Below, one piece after another: positions 7,384 through 15,397 of a DNA stretch of 34,211 bases. The notes below the pieces were generated by a model. It was given only the letters and a program-made list of their open reading frames with translations. It did no database searches and was not told where the DNA came from. The stretch's first letter is position 1. Each line of letters starts with the position of its first letter. The DNA is from Gammaproteobacteria bacterium. GTDB taxonomy: Bacteria > Pseudomonadota > Gammaproteobacteria > Steroidobacterales > Steroidobacteraceae. The stretch is from the NCBI GenBank assembly GCA_012026925.1, contig VEPJ01000097.1:1-34211 (forward strand), in the 5' to 3' direction. The translations under genes were made by a program, and so were the position numbers.

Positions 7384-9846
7384 TCAGTTCGGCGTCTCGT
7401 CGTCGAAGCTGTAGGCCCCGACCTGGTGCATCGTCTTGACGTCGGCCGGCTTGCCCGGGCCGTGGCACAGGTCGCAGGTCTCGAGCGGCGAAGTGACGAT
7501 GCCGCTGGCCGGCTTCGCGACGTTGAAGCTGCCGCCGTTCTGCGTCATGTGCAGCGCCGCCGTCGAGTCCGTGTGGCAGCCGGAGCAGACCGCCGTGTTC
7601 GGCGTGATGCCCGAGTCGTCGGTCTGCGACGCGATGCTCGCGCCGGTGCTGGTCGTCGTCGCCTGCACCCTGGTCGCATCCACCGGGTAGTAGGTGCCCG
7701 GGGCGTGGCAGGTTTCGCACTGCGCGATCTTGTCGCCGGCGGGATACGTGACCTCGGCGAAGTCGACCGGACCGCCGAAGCCGTACACGACGAAGGGCGA
7801 CGCGCTCGGCTGCAGCCCGGACGCATGGATCATGTGCACCATGCGCTTGAAGTCGATGGTCTGCTCGCACCTGCCATCGATGGTCGAGACCTTGCCCTGC
7901 GGGCAACTCGCGGAGGCGACCATCGTCGAGCCCGTGCGCCGACTGATGTCCGTCGCGGCCGGGTTGTGGCAGATCACGCAGACCTGCGGCTCGTCCGTCC
8001 GGTTGCTGCCGTGCAGGCTCAGCACCTTGTGGCACTGGTTGCAGCGTGCGATCTCGACGACCACGCGCCGCGGCACGTTCGTGCCCGTCACGGCCGCAGT
8101 CTTGTAGACGTTCGTCACCGGGATGCGGTCGGTGTACTTGCCGTCGCCGTCGACGTCACCGGCCGGGTGCCCCTCGAACGCGAGCACGGCGGTGCCGGTC
8201 ACCGTCGCCGGGATCGCGACGGACGAGGTCATCGTGTAGGAGCCGTCCGCGTTCGCAACCACGCCCGGGGCGGGCGTCGTCGTCGAGCACCCCGCGAGCG
8301 GGTTGAGAGAGATCGGCTGCCCCGGACCGGACGCGCCGCTGCCGGCATTGTTCATGTCGGCCGCGGACCAGCCGATGTCGAGCGCGAGGCGGGCCGTGCC
8401 GCTCGTGCACGCCGCGCCCGAGAAGTACGGGCTGGTGACGATGTTGTAGGGCGCGTTGCCGTTCGTCGGGTCGACGATCCTGAAGGTGAACTTCGGGAAT
8501 GCGCCCGGCTTGAAAGTCGTCGCGTCGAGCGAAACGATCTCGAACTTGAAGCGCTTCGCGTATTCGCGCACCGACGGCGTGGAGGCCTGCAGCGGCGCCG
8601 CCGTGCTCTTCGCATGGGCGCCTGCGACCGTGAGCTGCGGCAGGTTGGACTGCTGGTGGCACGCCGTGCACTGGTCATCGGTCGCGGGCCCGCCGCCGTG
8701 GGTCGGGTTCGGGCCGCTGAACGTCGTGGAATCGTGGCAGGACGTGCAGTTGGCGATCGTGATGGCGGTCTTCCAGCTCGATCCCGTCGCGCTGTCGTTG
8801 TGGCAGGTCGTGCAGTTGCGCATGTCCTGTGGGTAGGTCACTTCCGCGAACGGGTACGTCATGCGACCCGGCGCGGTGCTCGTCGCCGGTACCCAGATCG
8901 GGAACGGCTGGGCGAGGTTGGCCGCCATGTGGATCTGGTGGACCATGAACATGAGATCGAACGACGTGTTCGTCGCCGACTGCACCGTGGACGGGTTGTG
9001 GCAGGTGTCGCAGAAGCGGACGTCGATGCGGCCGCCGCCGTGCGCGCCCAGCTGGACGTGACAGGCGTTGCACTGCCCCTGGTCGATAATGTTGCGCGAC
9101 GCCGGCAGGCCACCCGCCGGCACGAAGTCGAGCACGCCGTTCGTGACGAAGCCCCTCGGCGTCAGCTTGAGGAGCTGGTCGGAAGCGGCACCCGGGGCGC
9201 ACGACGAGTCGCCGCGAACCTGCAGGCCGACGCGCTGGGTCTGCGACGGGTCATAGGACACGCCCGTGTAGTCGGGCAGGCCCTTGGAGAACGTGTACTG
9301 GTAGGTGCCGTAGCCGAGCACCTTGAACGTGCCGCCCGTCGACGTGCACGGCTTGCCGCTCACCGTTGCAACGGCTGCCTCGTACGTCGCGTAACGCGTC
9401 GGCTTCTGCTCGGCCGCGGGTGTCGCGGGTGGAACCGGGTTGGCGGCCGGGTCCGGGTTGTTGACGTTCGAAATGTAGCTCTGCCACTCGCTCGGGATAC
9501 CGTTCTCGCCGGGGATCAGCCTGGCAATCGTGAACCGGACGTTCGGGGCCTGGAGACCCGTCAGCGGCCGCCCCTCGCTGTCCTGCAGCGTGAACGTCAC
9601 GGTCGGCTTCCGCGTGTCGCCGGCGATCGTGACCGTGGTGATCGTGGCAATGACGTTGCTCGCCATCGACAGCGGGATCGCCTGGCCACTGCCCGTGGGT
9701 CCCGTGGGGCCGGTCGGGCCACCCGATCCCGACGAGCCCGTGCCGCCCGAGCCACCGCATCCCGCGATTCCGGCGGCGGTCAATGCCATCAACGCAAGGA
9801 GTGGCACGCGCGACCGCGTGTAGCCCCGGGGGGTTCGGAATTTCAT
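7384..9846 (-). CDS. mtrC: OmcA/MtrC-family decaheme outer-membrane lipoprotein, paralogue 1 (operon member)
   Basis: Surface-exposed decaheme cytochrome, the terminal piece of the conduit. 820 aa; the lipobox GIAGC places the lipidated cysteine at residue 30, followed by a Gly/Ser/Thr-rich linker with three GPT repeats. Ten CxxCH motifs fall in two groups of five: CNACH (259), CDTCH (279), CTTCH (345), CTSCH (367), CTACH (393), then CNQCH (602), CVICH, CETCH, CSGCH, CDLCH (791). This is the beta/pentaheme/beta/pentaheme plan of MtrC and OmcA. The ATG at 9846 has GGGAG upstream; the frame extends further but without coding character. It is first in an operon with the MtrA and MtrB homologues (76 bases to the preferred mtrA start). 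Confidence 0.94.
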   Translation of the reverse strand: MKFRTPRGYTRSRVPLLALMALTAAGIAGCGGSGGTGSSGSGGPTGPTGPTGSGQAIPLSMASNVIATITTVTIAGDTRKPTVTFTLQDSEGRPLTGLQAPNVRFTIARLIPGENGIPSEWQSYISNVNNPDPAANPVPPATPAAEQKPTRYATYEAAVATVSGKPCTSTGGTFKVLGYGTYQYTFSKGLPDYTGVSYDPSQTQRVGLQVRGDSSCAPGAASDQLLKLTPRGFVTNGVLDFVPAGGLPASRNIIDQGQCNACHVQLGAHGGGRIDVRFCDTCHNPSTVQSATNTSFDLMFMVHQIHMAANLAQPFPIWVPATSTAPGRMTYPFAEVTYPQDMRNCTTCHNDSATGSSWKTAITIANCTSCHDSTTFSGPNPTHGGGPATDDQCTACHQQSNLPQLTVAGAHAKSTAAPLQASTPSVREYAKRFKFEIVSLDATTFKPGAFPKFTFRIVDPTNGNAPYNIVTSPYFSGAACTSGTARLALDIGWSAADMNNAGSGASGPGQPISLNPLAGCSTTTPAPGVVANADGSYTMTSSVAIPATVTGTAVLAFEGHPAGDVDGDGKYTDRIPVTNVYKTAAVTGTNVPRRVVVEIARCNQCHKVLSLHGSNRTDEPQVCVICHNPAATDISRRTGSTMVASASCPQGKVSTIDGRCEQTIDFKRMVHMIHASGLQPSASPFVVYGFGGPVDFAEVTYPAGDKIAQCETCHAPGTYYPVDATRVQATTTSTGASIASQTDDSGITPNTAVCSGCHTDSTAALHMTQNGGSFNVAKPASGIVTSPLETCDLCHGPGKPADVKTMHQVGAYSFDDETPN
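9691..9720 (-). repeat. collagen-like Gly-Pro-Thr tract in paralogue 1
   Basis: Residues 43-52 of the lipoprotein read GPTGPTGPTG, directly after a Gly/Ser-rich linker behind the lipidated Cys30. It is the shortest of the three tracts in this locus. Confidence 0.85.
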
Positions 9847-9971
9847 TGCTGGCTCCCTGTGCGATGTCATTTCTCGGGCCTGAGCCTCGTCGAAACTGGC
9901 CGCCACGGCCCAACCGCCGCGACGAACGCGATTGCGGCGGATGCTAGCGGCCAACCTCCGCCACGAGATAC

Positions 9972-9992
9972 TTCGGATATCCGCAATTAGCA
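9972..9992 (-). promoter_or_regulatory. conserved upstream element, copy 1 (palindromic core)
   Basis: Lies 126 bases upstream of the paralogue 1 start. It shares 18 of 21 positions with the element upstream of paralogue 2 (12559-12579). The core CGGATATCCG is a perfect 10-bp palindrome. Read on the minus strand, TTGCTA, 17 bases, TATCTC would make a weak sigma70-type promoter with the palindrome inside the spacer. That fits a repressor or other regulator site; the regulator is unknown. Confidence 0.5.
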
Positions 9993-10013
9993 ACAGCCTG
10001 GCGATCGGGTCCG

Positions 10014-10043
10014 AAAAAGAGAAGGCCGGGTGGATGCCCGGCC
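10014..10043 (-). terminator. intrinsic terminator of paralogue 2
   Basis: On the minus strand GGCCGGG pairs with CCCGGCC across a six-base loop and is followed by TTCTCTTTTT. It lies about 70 bases past the paralogue 2 stop. A stronger hairpin without a T-run, at 10077-10102, lies between the stop and this terminator. Confidence 0.8.
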
Positions 10044-10076
10044 CCAAGTACCCGTCCCCGACGGATCGGGGCAGGA

Positions 10077-10102
10077 GCCGGGCACCCCTCGGGGTGCCCG
10101 GC
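10077..10102 (-). repeat. perfect 12-bp hairpin after paralogue 2
   Basis: GCCGGGCACCCC, TC, then the exact reverse complement, 12 bases past the paralogue 2 stop codon. No T-run follows directly. It may protect the mRNA 3' end or act together with the terminator further down. Confidence 0.65.
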
Positions 10103-10114
10103 CGCTCGTCATGT

Positions 10115-12451
10115 TTACTCGTGCGCCGCGACCGTGTCGGCAATTCGACCCGGGCCGTGGCAGACCGAGCAAGCCTCGGTCGCCGACGACGGGTTCTGGG
10201 TCTTGCCGCCCACGACGTCGAACATGCCGCCGTTCTGCGTCATGTGCGCCTTCGCGGAGCTGCCGCTGTGGCAGGCCGAGCAAGTCGCAGACGTCGCCGT
10301 GCTCCACGTGTCGTCCGTGAGGTTGAACTGGTTCGTCCCTGAGCCGGTACTGACCGCCACCGCACCGTCGCGAGCCGTGTAGTACGTGTTCGGCGCGTGG
10401 CACGCCCCGCAGCGAGCGAGGCTCTGCGGGTACGTGACCTCGCCGATCTCCTCGACGGAGCCGACGTGGATCGCGTGCGCGAACGTGCCGAACGCGATCG
10501 TGCCGAGCCCGGAATCGGCGTAGCCGCCGCTGCTGTTGTGGCACACCGTGCAACCCTGCGGATCGCCATTGCGGTTCGCACCGTGGAACGACAGCTGGTT
10601 GTGGCAGTTCTCGCAGTTGGCCTGGGTCACGAGCCGCGGCCGCTGCGTGCCGGTGTAGAAGACCGTCATGCCAGCCGCCGCGTTGACCGACTGCGCCCAG
10701 TCGGTGACGCCCGGAGGCAGGGCCTTCGGGTGGCCGTCCATCTGCACCATCAGGTTCGTCGTCGCGACCGGGATGGTCGTGAAGAACGGGATGGTGTAGC
10801 TGCCGTCGCTCGCCTGGCCCGCCGTCTTGGCAGCGGCAAGGACCTGCTGGATGTTCATCTGCAGCGTGTAGCCGCTGCGACGCGGCGTGCTGTTCGAGCG
10901 CAGGCCCGGCTGGGTGCCGTCGGCCGTGGCATTCGTGATGTCCTTGGCCGGATCCCAGGCGAGGTTGATGTTCAGGCTCGCGCCCGAGGTCGTGAAGGCC
11001 TTGTCGTTCACGACGTCGTACGCCGTCGTGCCATCCGCCTTCGTGACCTTGAACTTGATGGACGGGGTCTTGCCCAACCCGACGTTCGTCACGCCCAGGA
11101 TCTGGAACTTGAACTGCGCGCCGAGCATCTTGGCAAGCGGAGCACCGGCCAGCAGGTGGTGGTCTGAGGTCGAGCCGCCCGCGCTGCCCGCCACGTGGCA
11201 CTGTCCGCAGGTGCCGTCCGGCGCCGTGAACACGAGCGCCGTGTGCGAGTACGTGTAGGTATAGCCCGTGGTCGCGCTGTACGCCGTCTTGTTCAGTCCC
11301 TTGATGTGGCAGCCGCCGCCCGCCGGAGCCGACGTCTTCGTCATCCACGCGTCGCCGTCCGGGGTCGCCGTCGACTTCGTATGGCACTTGTCGCAGAAGT
11401 TGAGGGCCTGCGGATAAGTGACATCGCCGAAGTCGTTCACGCTGCCGCCGAAGCCGTAAACGATGAACGGGATCGGGGTCGGGTTGGTCGAGCTCGGGAT
11501 CGCCGGCCCGCGCAGGTCGCCGGCATGGATCGAGTGGACCATGTAAGCGAGGTCGACGGAATTGCCGCTGTCCGGATCGACGGTGCCCGGGTTGTGGCAG
11601 GTCACGCAGTACTCGACCGTGTGGCGCGGGCCACCGTGCAGGTCGAGCCGCTCGTGGCACGTGTCGCATGCGACGGTCGACGCGATCAGCTTGTCCCCGT
11701 TGCCGGCGCCACCGTTCGGGACGACGTCCTTATACGGGTTGTCCGGACCGAGCGGCTCGGCCGCGCCGGCGAGGCGAACCTCGAGGCCGACACGAGTCGT
11801 GGCCGCCGGGTCGAAAGCGACCGCGATCGGGGTCGTCACCTGCGCCAGGTTCACCTTGTACGTGTACCTGTACTTGCCGTCGCCCAGGTCGACCAGCGTA
11901 CCGGCTGTCCCGGACTCCGAGTTCGCCTGCGTCGCGCTCGGCAGGGGCTTCGGACCCGCCGAGGCGGTCTGCGTCCGGTTGATGTAGCTCTGCCACGACT
12001 GCGGGTAGTTCGTGGAGCCCGCCGGCGGAGCCACCAGCTTCGCGACCGTCACGAGCAATGCGCTCGGCGCCAGGCCGGTCGCCGCGCCACCGTGCGACGT
12101 CTTCAGCGTGAATTCGATGACGGGCACCGGGCTCGCGGCCGGGATCGATGCCGAGGTGATCTGCGCCACGAGCACGCCGATCGCCTTGATCTGGTCGGCC
12201 GTGAGAGCGCTGCCGTCGCCTATGACGACGGGACCGCCGGCCTCGATGCTGGGCGGGGTGCCCGGGCCGGTGGGACCCGTGGGACCCGTGGGACCGACGC
12301 CGCCCGCCGGCCCCGTGGGGCCCGTGGGACCGGTCGCGCCGTTCTTGCCGTCGTCGCCGGAGCACGCGGCGATGCCGATCGCCGTCAAAGCTATCAACGC
12401 GAGGGCGGACACGCGGGATCGCGTGAGGCCTCGGCCCGTGCCTGTTTTCAT
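10115..12451 (-). CDS. OmcA/MtrC-family multiheme outer-membrane lipoprotein, paralogue 2 (nine canonical heme sites plus one degenerate)
   Basis: 778 aa. Lipobox GIAAC with lipidated Cys30, then SGDDGKNGATGPTGP and a long Gly-Pro-Thr tract. Nine canonical CxxCH motifs: CDTCH (262), CVTCH (282), CDKCH (353), CGQCH (415), CENCH (613), CTVCH, CGACH, CSACH, CSVCH. Between the third and fourth, residues 378-382 read GGGCH, at the position where paralogue 1 has its fourth heme (CTSCH): the first cysteine codon is GGC rather than TGC. Beta-rich regions precede each heme group. The ATG at 12451 has GGGAG six bases upstream. It is a separate transcription unit, with its own upstream element and terminator. 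Presumably it is an alternative or additional terminal reductase on the conduit. Confidence 0.93.
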   Translation of the reverse strand: MKTGTGRGLTRSRVSALALIALTAIGIAACSGDDGKNGATGPTGPTGPAGGVGPTGPTGPTGPGTPPSIEAGGPVVIGDGSALTADQIKAIGVLVAQITSASIPAASPVPVIEFTLKTSHGGAATGLAPSALLVTVAKLVAPPAGSTNYPQSWQSYINRTQTASAGPKPLPSATQANSESGTAGTLVDLGDGKYRYTYKVNLAQVTTPIAVAFDPAATTRVGLEVRLAGAAEPLGPDNPYKDVVPNGGAGNGDKLIASTVACDTCHERLDLHGGPRHTVEYCVTCHNPGTVDPDSGNSVDLAYMVHSIHAGDLRGPAIPSSTNPTPIPFIVYGFGGSVNDFGDVTYPQALNFCDKCHTKSTATPDGDAWMTKTSAPAGGGCHIKGLNKTAYSATTGYTYTYSHTALVFTAPDGTCGQCHVAGSAGGSTSDHHLLAGAPLAKMLGAQFKFQILGVTNVGLGKTPSIKFKVTKADGTTAYDVVNDKAFTTSGASLNINLAWDPAKDITNATADGTQPGLRSNSTPRRSGYTLQMNIQQVLAAAKTAGQASDGSYTIPFFTTIPVATTNLMVQMDGHPKALPPGVTDWAQSVNAAAGMTVFYTGTQRPRLVTQANCENCHNQLSFHGANRNGDPQGCTVCHNSSGGYADSGLGTIAFGTFAHAIHVGSVEEIGEVTYPQSLARCGACHAPNTYYTARDGAVAVSTGSGTNQFNLTDDTWSTATSATCSACHSGSSAKAHMTQNGGMFDVVGGKTQNPSSATEACSVCHGPGRIADTVAAHE
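12260..12331 (-). repeat. collagen-like Gly-Pro-Thr tract in paralogue 2
   Basis: Residues 41-64 form G-P-T triplets interrupted by PAGGV, just after the lipobox and a GDDGKNGAT linker. At the DNA level it is a set of degenerate 9-base repeats around GGACCCGTG on the plus strand, which makes it prone to slippage. Confidence 0.9.
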
Positions 12452-12558
12452 CGGTGACTCCCAGAATTCGTTTGTGATGCCGGAGGCAATACAGGATCCC
12501 CCGGCCCGGGGCCGGGGAGTCGCGGCCGATGTTAGGTAAAGGATGTGGCGATCAGTAT

Positions 12559-12579
12559 TTCGGTTATCCGCAATTCTCA
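12559..12579 (-). promoter_or_regulatory. conserved upstream element, copy 2
   Basis: 108 bases upstream of the paralogue 2 start and matching copy 1 at 18 of 21 positions (shared core TATCCGCAATT; CGGTTATCCG replaces the perfect palindrome). The flanks differ, so the match stands out against diverged intergenic DNA. It is a candidate operator shared by the two genes. Confidence 0.5.
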
Positions 12580-12639
12580 TTTGCATCCGCGGTGGTCAAG
12601 GGGCCAAGCCGCGGCACGGCAGGCGCGCGATTGCGGTGC

Positions 12640-12672
12640 AAAAAAAAGGGCCGGGCGATTCACGCCCGGCCC
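12640..12672 (-). terminator. intrinsic terminator of paralogue 3
   Basis: On the minus strand GGGCCGGGCG, a five-base loop, CGCCCGGCCC, then eight T residues. This is a textbook Rho-independent terminator about 90 bases past the paralogue 3 stop, separating it from paralogue 2. Confidence 0.92.
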
Positions 12673-12762
12673 TCCTGACTCTTGTTCTTGCGATCTCTGG
12701 CGCGCCGCGAGGTGGGCCTCGTGGGCCCACCCCGCTCGCTTTCCGGTCAGTCGATCATGACC

Positions 12763-15147
12763 TCACTTGTTCGCATCGAGGATGGTCTGGCGCCCGTTCG
12801 GGAACACCGCCGGGTTGAAACCATTCTGGTATGCGTGAGCCTTCACGTCGTTGCCCGTGTGGTGGCACGTCACGCAGGAAGCCGCCGCCGCGCCTTGCAG
12901 CGTGTCGTCGGTCTGCGTCTTCCACGTCGTGCCGCCGGCGTTGAGCGTCGTTGCGACGGCCTTCTTCGGATCCGGGAAGTATCCCTTGGTATCCAGGATC
13001 GTGCCGTGGCAGGCCTTGCAATCATTCAGCTCCCGCGCGCCCGAGTAGGTGGGCTCAAAGAAGTTGAACGGCTGGCACGACACCGCCAGGGACGGATTCG
13101 CCCCATAAACCAGGTGTCCGCCCGTGGTGCTGGGTGGCACACACGGCAGGCTCGCCCAGTTCGGACCCAGCAGCGACTCGACGGGCGCCCAGCCATAGAT
13201 GCCACGCGTCCGATAGATCACTAGCGGAGTCGCAGTGCTCTCGCCGGAGGAGTGGATGCGGTGCAGCATGCTCTTCAGCTCGTACGTCTGGCCGACCAGT
13301 CCGTCATACGTCTTGGTCGTGTCGACGACGCCATTGGCGACGATGCCCATCGCAAAACGGTTGTTCTGATCACTGGACGCCGGGTTGTGGCACATGACGC
13401 ACATGTTCGCGTTGTCCACCCGGGTGTTGCCGTGCTGGTAGAGCGAGCCGACATGGCACTTCAGGCACAGGCTCGTATCGACCACCGTGCGGCGTGCCGG
13501 AGCGGCGGCCCCTGTACCGACCGTGTACGTGTAGGTCGGGGTCGGAACGCGGACGTACGTGAAGAGCCACTCGTATTCCGGATTCGCAGCCTTGAGCGCT
13601 GCGGAGACCGGGAACATCGGCTTGCCCTGCAGGGCCACGATGGCCCGCATGCCCGTCGTACCCGCCTCGGTCGGAACGGTCGTGGTTGCCACGTTGCCCG
13701 AGCAGGTCGTGTTGGTCGCGGTCAGGTTCACGGAGCTGCCCGGCTGGCCCGGCGCGCTCGAGCTCGTGCTCGCGACCCAGTCGTCAGCCAGCGCGTAGGT
13801 GCGCAGCATGCTGAACTGTCCATCGATCTTGCTGGTATCCGTACCAGCCGGGATGAGGAACAGCGGCGCGGTCGGTCCGACGGTGGCGTTGCACGGATTC
13901 ACCGCGGCGCCGTTCAGGGTCGCATTCCACGTGATCTTCTGGTTCGTGCCGTCGTCGGTGACGCCGGTGATCGTCATGGTCATCTTCTTGCCTTCGGTGA
14001 CGGAGGTATCCACGCCGTCCCAGATGATGCCCACGCGCTCCGTCTCGAACCCGTTGTGGAAGTCGGTGACCTTGGTCAGGCCAGCCGCGACGCCGCCGGC
14101 CTTGTGGCACTGCTGGCAGTCCGTCGTCGCGTCCATGGAGTTGTGGAAGGTGGCACCAGAGGCCGCGAAGTCCCAGCTTTCCATCGACCCGTGGCAGCTC
14201 AGGCAGCCCGGACCCGTGACCGGCATTGCGTTGACCGTCGACAGCGTGGACGGCGTGTCGTGGCAGACGCTGCAGTTGATCATGTAGGTCGGATAGGTGA
14301 CCGCGAAGGACGTCCGGGCGTCGAAGTCCCACTTGCCGGCGGGCATCACCTCCGAATTGTGGATGCCGTGGACCAGCTTGAAGAACTTGGCGTTCGGGTA
14401 CGATGCCACGACGTTGGTCGAGTCATGGCACACCACGCACTGCTTGGCGCCCATCGGGTAGCCGTTGTGCATCTGTCCGAGGCCGCCGTGGCAGTTCTGG
14501 CACGACTGGTCGCTCACCAGTTGCGTGACCGGAGCGGCCGGGAAGTCGGCGACCACGTACGAGCGCACGGTCGAATTGGACGCGCTGACGATACGGAAGG
14601 CGTAACGCGAGTTGGCAGGGTACGCGGTCACGGCGTTGGTGACCGTGATCGTGTAGTTGCCAGCGGTACCGCCGGCAAGGGCGACAGGCGTCAACGCGGT
14701 GTCGATATTTCCCTCGACCATCGTCGTCCCGTCCAGCCGGACTGAACGATTGAGGGTGGTGAAGTCCGTCGCATTCACGCCGTCGATCTTCAGGTTGAAG
14801 GCGATGACGAGGTTCGCGCCGCTGGCAGCGACCGAACTGAGCGTGACCGTGGGCACCCCGGTAACGGCATGCGCCACCTTTGCGCTGGCGGTGGCACCGT
14901 CGCCGTGGCAGACGGTGCAAGTCTCGACCGGGTTCTGCGAAGCGGTCGGACCTGTCGGGCCGGTCGGACCCGTCGGGCCCGTCGGGCCGATGGGACCCGT
15001 TGCGCCGGGCGTACCGGCTGGACCCGTGGCCCCGTTCTTGCCGTCGTCGCCACTACAGCCGGCGATGCCGATCGTGGCAGCGAGTGCCAGCATCGCAATC
15101 AACGGCACACGCGATCGCGTGATGCCTCGTACGCCTGCGAATCTCAT
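12763..15147 (-). CDS. OmcA/MtrC-family decaheme outer-membrane lipoprotein, paralogue 3 (extra N-terminal heme)
   Basis: 794 aa. Lipobox GIAGC with lipidated Cys31, then SGDDGKNGATGPAG and a long GPT tract. Ten CxxCH motifs: CTVCH at 77, immediately after the tract; then CQNCH, CVVCH, CSVCH, CLSCH, CQQCH in the middle; and CLKCH, CVMCH, CKACH, CVTCH in the C-terminal part. The layout is 1+5+4, not the 5+5 of paralogue 1. Beta-rich spacers (VTLSSVAASGANLVIAFNLK..) sit between the groups. The ATG at 15147 has GGGAG upstream, like the other two paralogues. It is monocistronic, with a strong terminator downstream and a Fur-box-like site upstream. Confidence 0.93.
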   Translation of the reverse strand: MRFAGVRGITRSRVPLIAMLALAATIGIAGCSGDDGKNGATGPAGTPGATGPIGPTGPTGPTGPTGPTASQNPVETCTVCHGDGATASAKVAHAVTGVPTVTLSSVAASGANLVIAFNLKIDGVNATDFTTLNRSVRLDGTTMVEGNIDTALTPVALAGGTAGNYTITVTNAVTAYPANSRYAFRIVSASNSTVRSYVVADFPAAPVTQLVSDQSCQNCHGGLGQMHNGYPMGAKQCVVCHDSTNVVASYPNAKFFKLVHGIHNSEVMPAGKWDFDARTSFAVTYPTYMINCSVCHDTPSTLSTVNAMPVTGPGCLSCHGSMESWDFAASGATFHNSMDATTDCQQCHKAGGVAAGLTKVTDFHNGFETERVGIIWDGVDTSVTEGKKMTMTITGVTDDGTNQKITWNATLNGAAVNPCNATVGPTAPLFLIPAGTDTSKIDGQFSMLRTYALADDWVASTSSSAPGQPGSSVNLTATNTTCSGNVATTTVPTEAGTTGMRAIVALQGKPMFPVSAALKAANPEYEWLFTYVRVPTPTYTYTVGTGAAAPARRTVVDTSLCLKCHVGSLYQHGNTRVDNANMCVMCHNPASSDQNNRFAMGIVANGVVDTTKTYDGLVGQTYELKSMLHRIHSSGESTATPLVIYRTRGIYGWAPVESLLGPNWASLPCVPPSTTGGHLVYGANPSLAVSCQPFNFFEPTYSGARELNDCKACHGTILDTKGYFPDPKKAVATTLNAGGTTWKTQTDDTLQGAAAASCVTCHHTGNDVKAHAYQNGFNPAVFPNGRQTILDANK
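14941..15024 (-). repeat. collagen-like Gly-Pro-Thr tract in paralogue 3
   Basis: Residues 42-69 are Gly-X-Y triplets (GPAGTPGAT, then GPI and a run of five GPT), between the lipobox linker and the first heme site at 77. Degenerate 9-base repeats are visible in the DNA. Confidence 0.9.
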
Positions 15148-15308
15148 GATTGACTCCCTGGGAAAAACTCGTGTCCGAGCAGCGACTACGCCCCATCTGT
15201 CCCCGGACGCGGCAGATTCACGCGCGATCGTATTCGCTCGGAAAAGTTCCCAGCACCTCGGAAACCCGCTACGCCATCACGTTTTTTCGATACATCGCGG
15301 GCCGTGCT

Positions 15309-15327
15309 GATAGCGATTCTCAACAAC
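15309..15327 (-). promoter_or_regulatory. candidate Fur box upstream of paralogue 3
   Basis: GATAGCGATTCTCAACAAC matches 13 of 19 positions of the classical Fur consensus by hand alignment. It lies 162 bases upstream of the paralogue 3 start, in the 250-base gap after hypE that holds no gene. A clear -35/-10 pair next to it was not found. Confidence 0.45.
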
Positions 15328-15397
15328 GGCGGATGAGGTGCGCGCTCCTGCGCGAGCCGTAACGACGGGGTGGACGCCGTGCGTCGCGCAGCTGCTG

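Larger units (their letters stand above)
12452..12762. other. 311-base intergenic region between paralogues 2 and 3
   Basis: Holds, from left to right: the Shine-Dalgarno and leader of paralogue 2; the conserved upstream element (12559-12579); the paralogue 3 terminator (12640-12672); and an 8-bp hairpin (12711-12718 with 12724-12731) just past the paralogue 3 stop. I see no credible gene in it. Confidence 0.75.

Noticed and set aside
6358..9990. Plus-strand open frame of 1210 codons opposite the MtrA and paralogue 1 genes
   Set aside because: Arg/Val/Ala-rich shadow of strongly biased G+C-rich genes; the minus strand encodes twenty CxxCH motifs and clear signal peptides.
9691..15024. GPT-coding repeats as CRISPR or satellite repeats
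   Set aside because: They are in-frame 9-base codon repeats inside genes, with no spacers of unique sequence.
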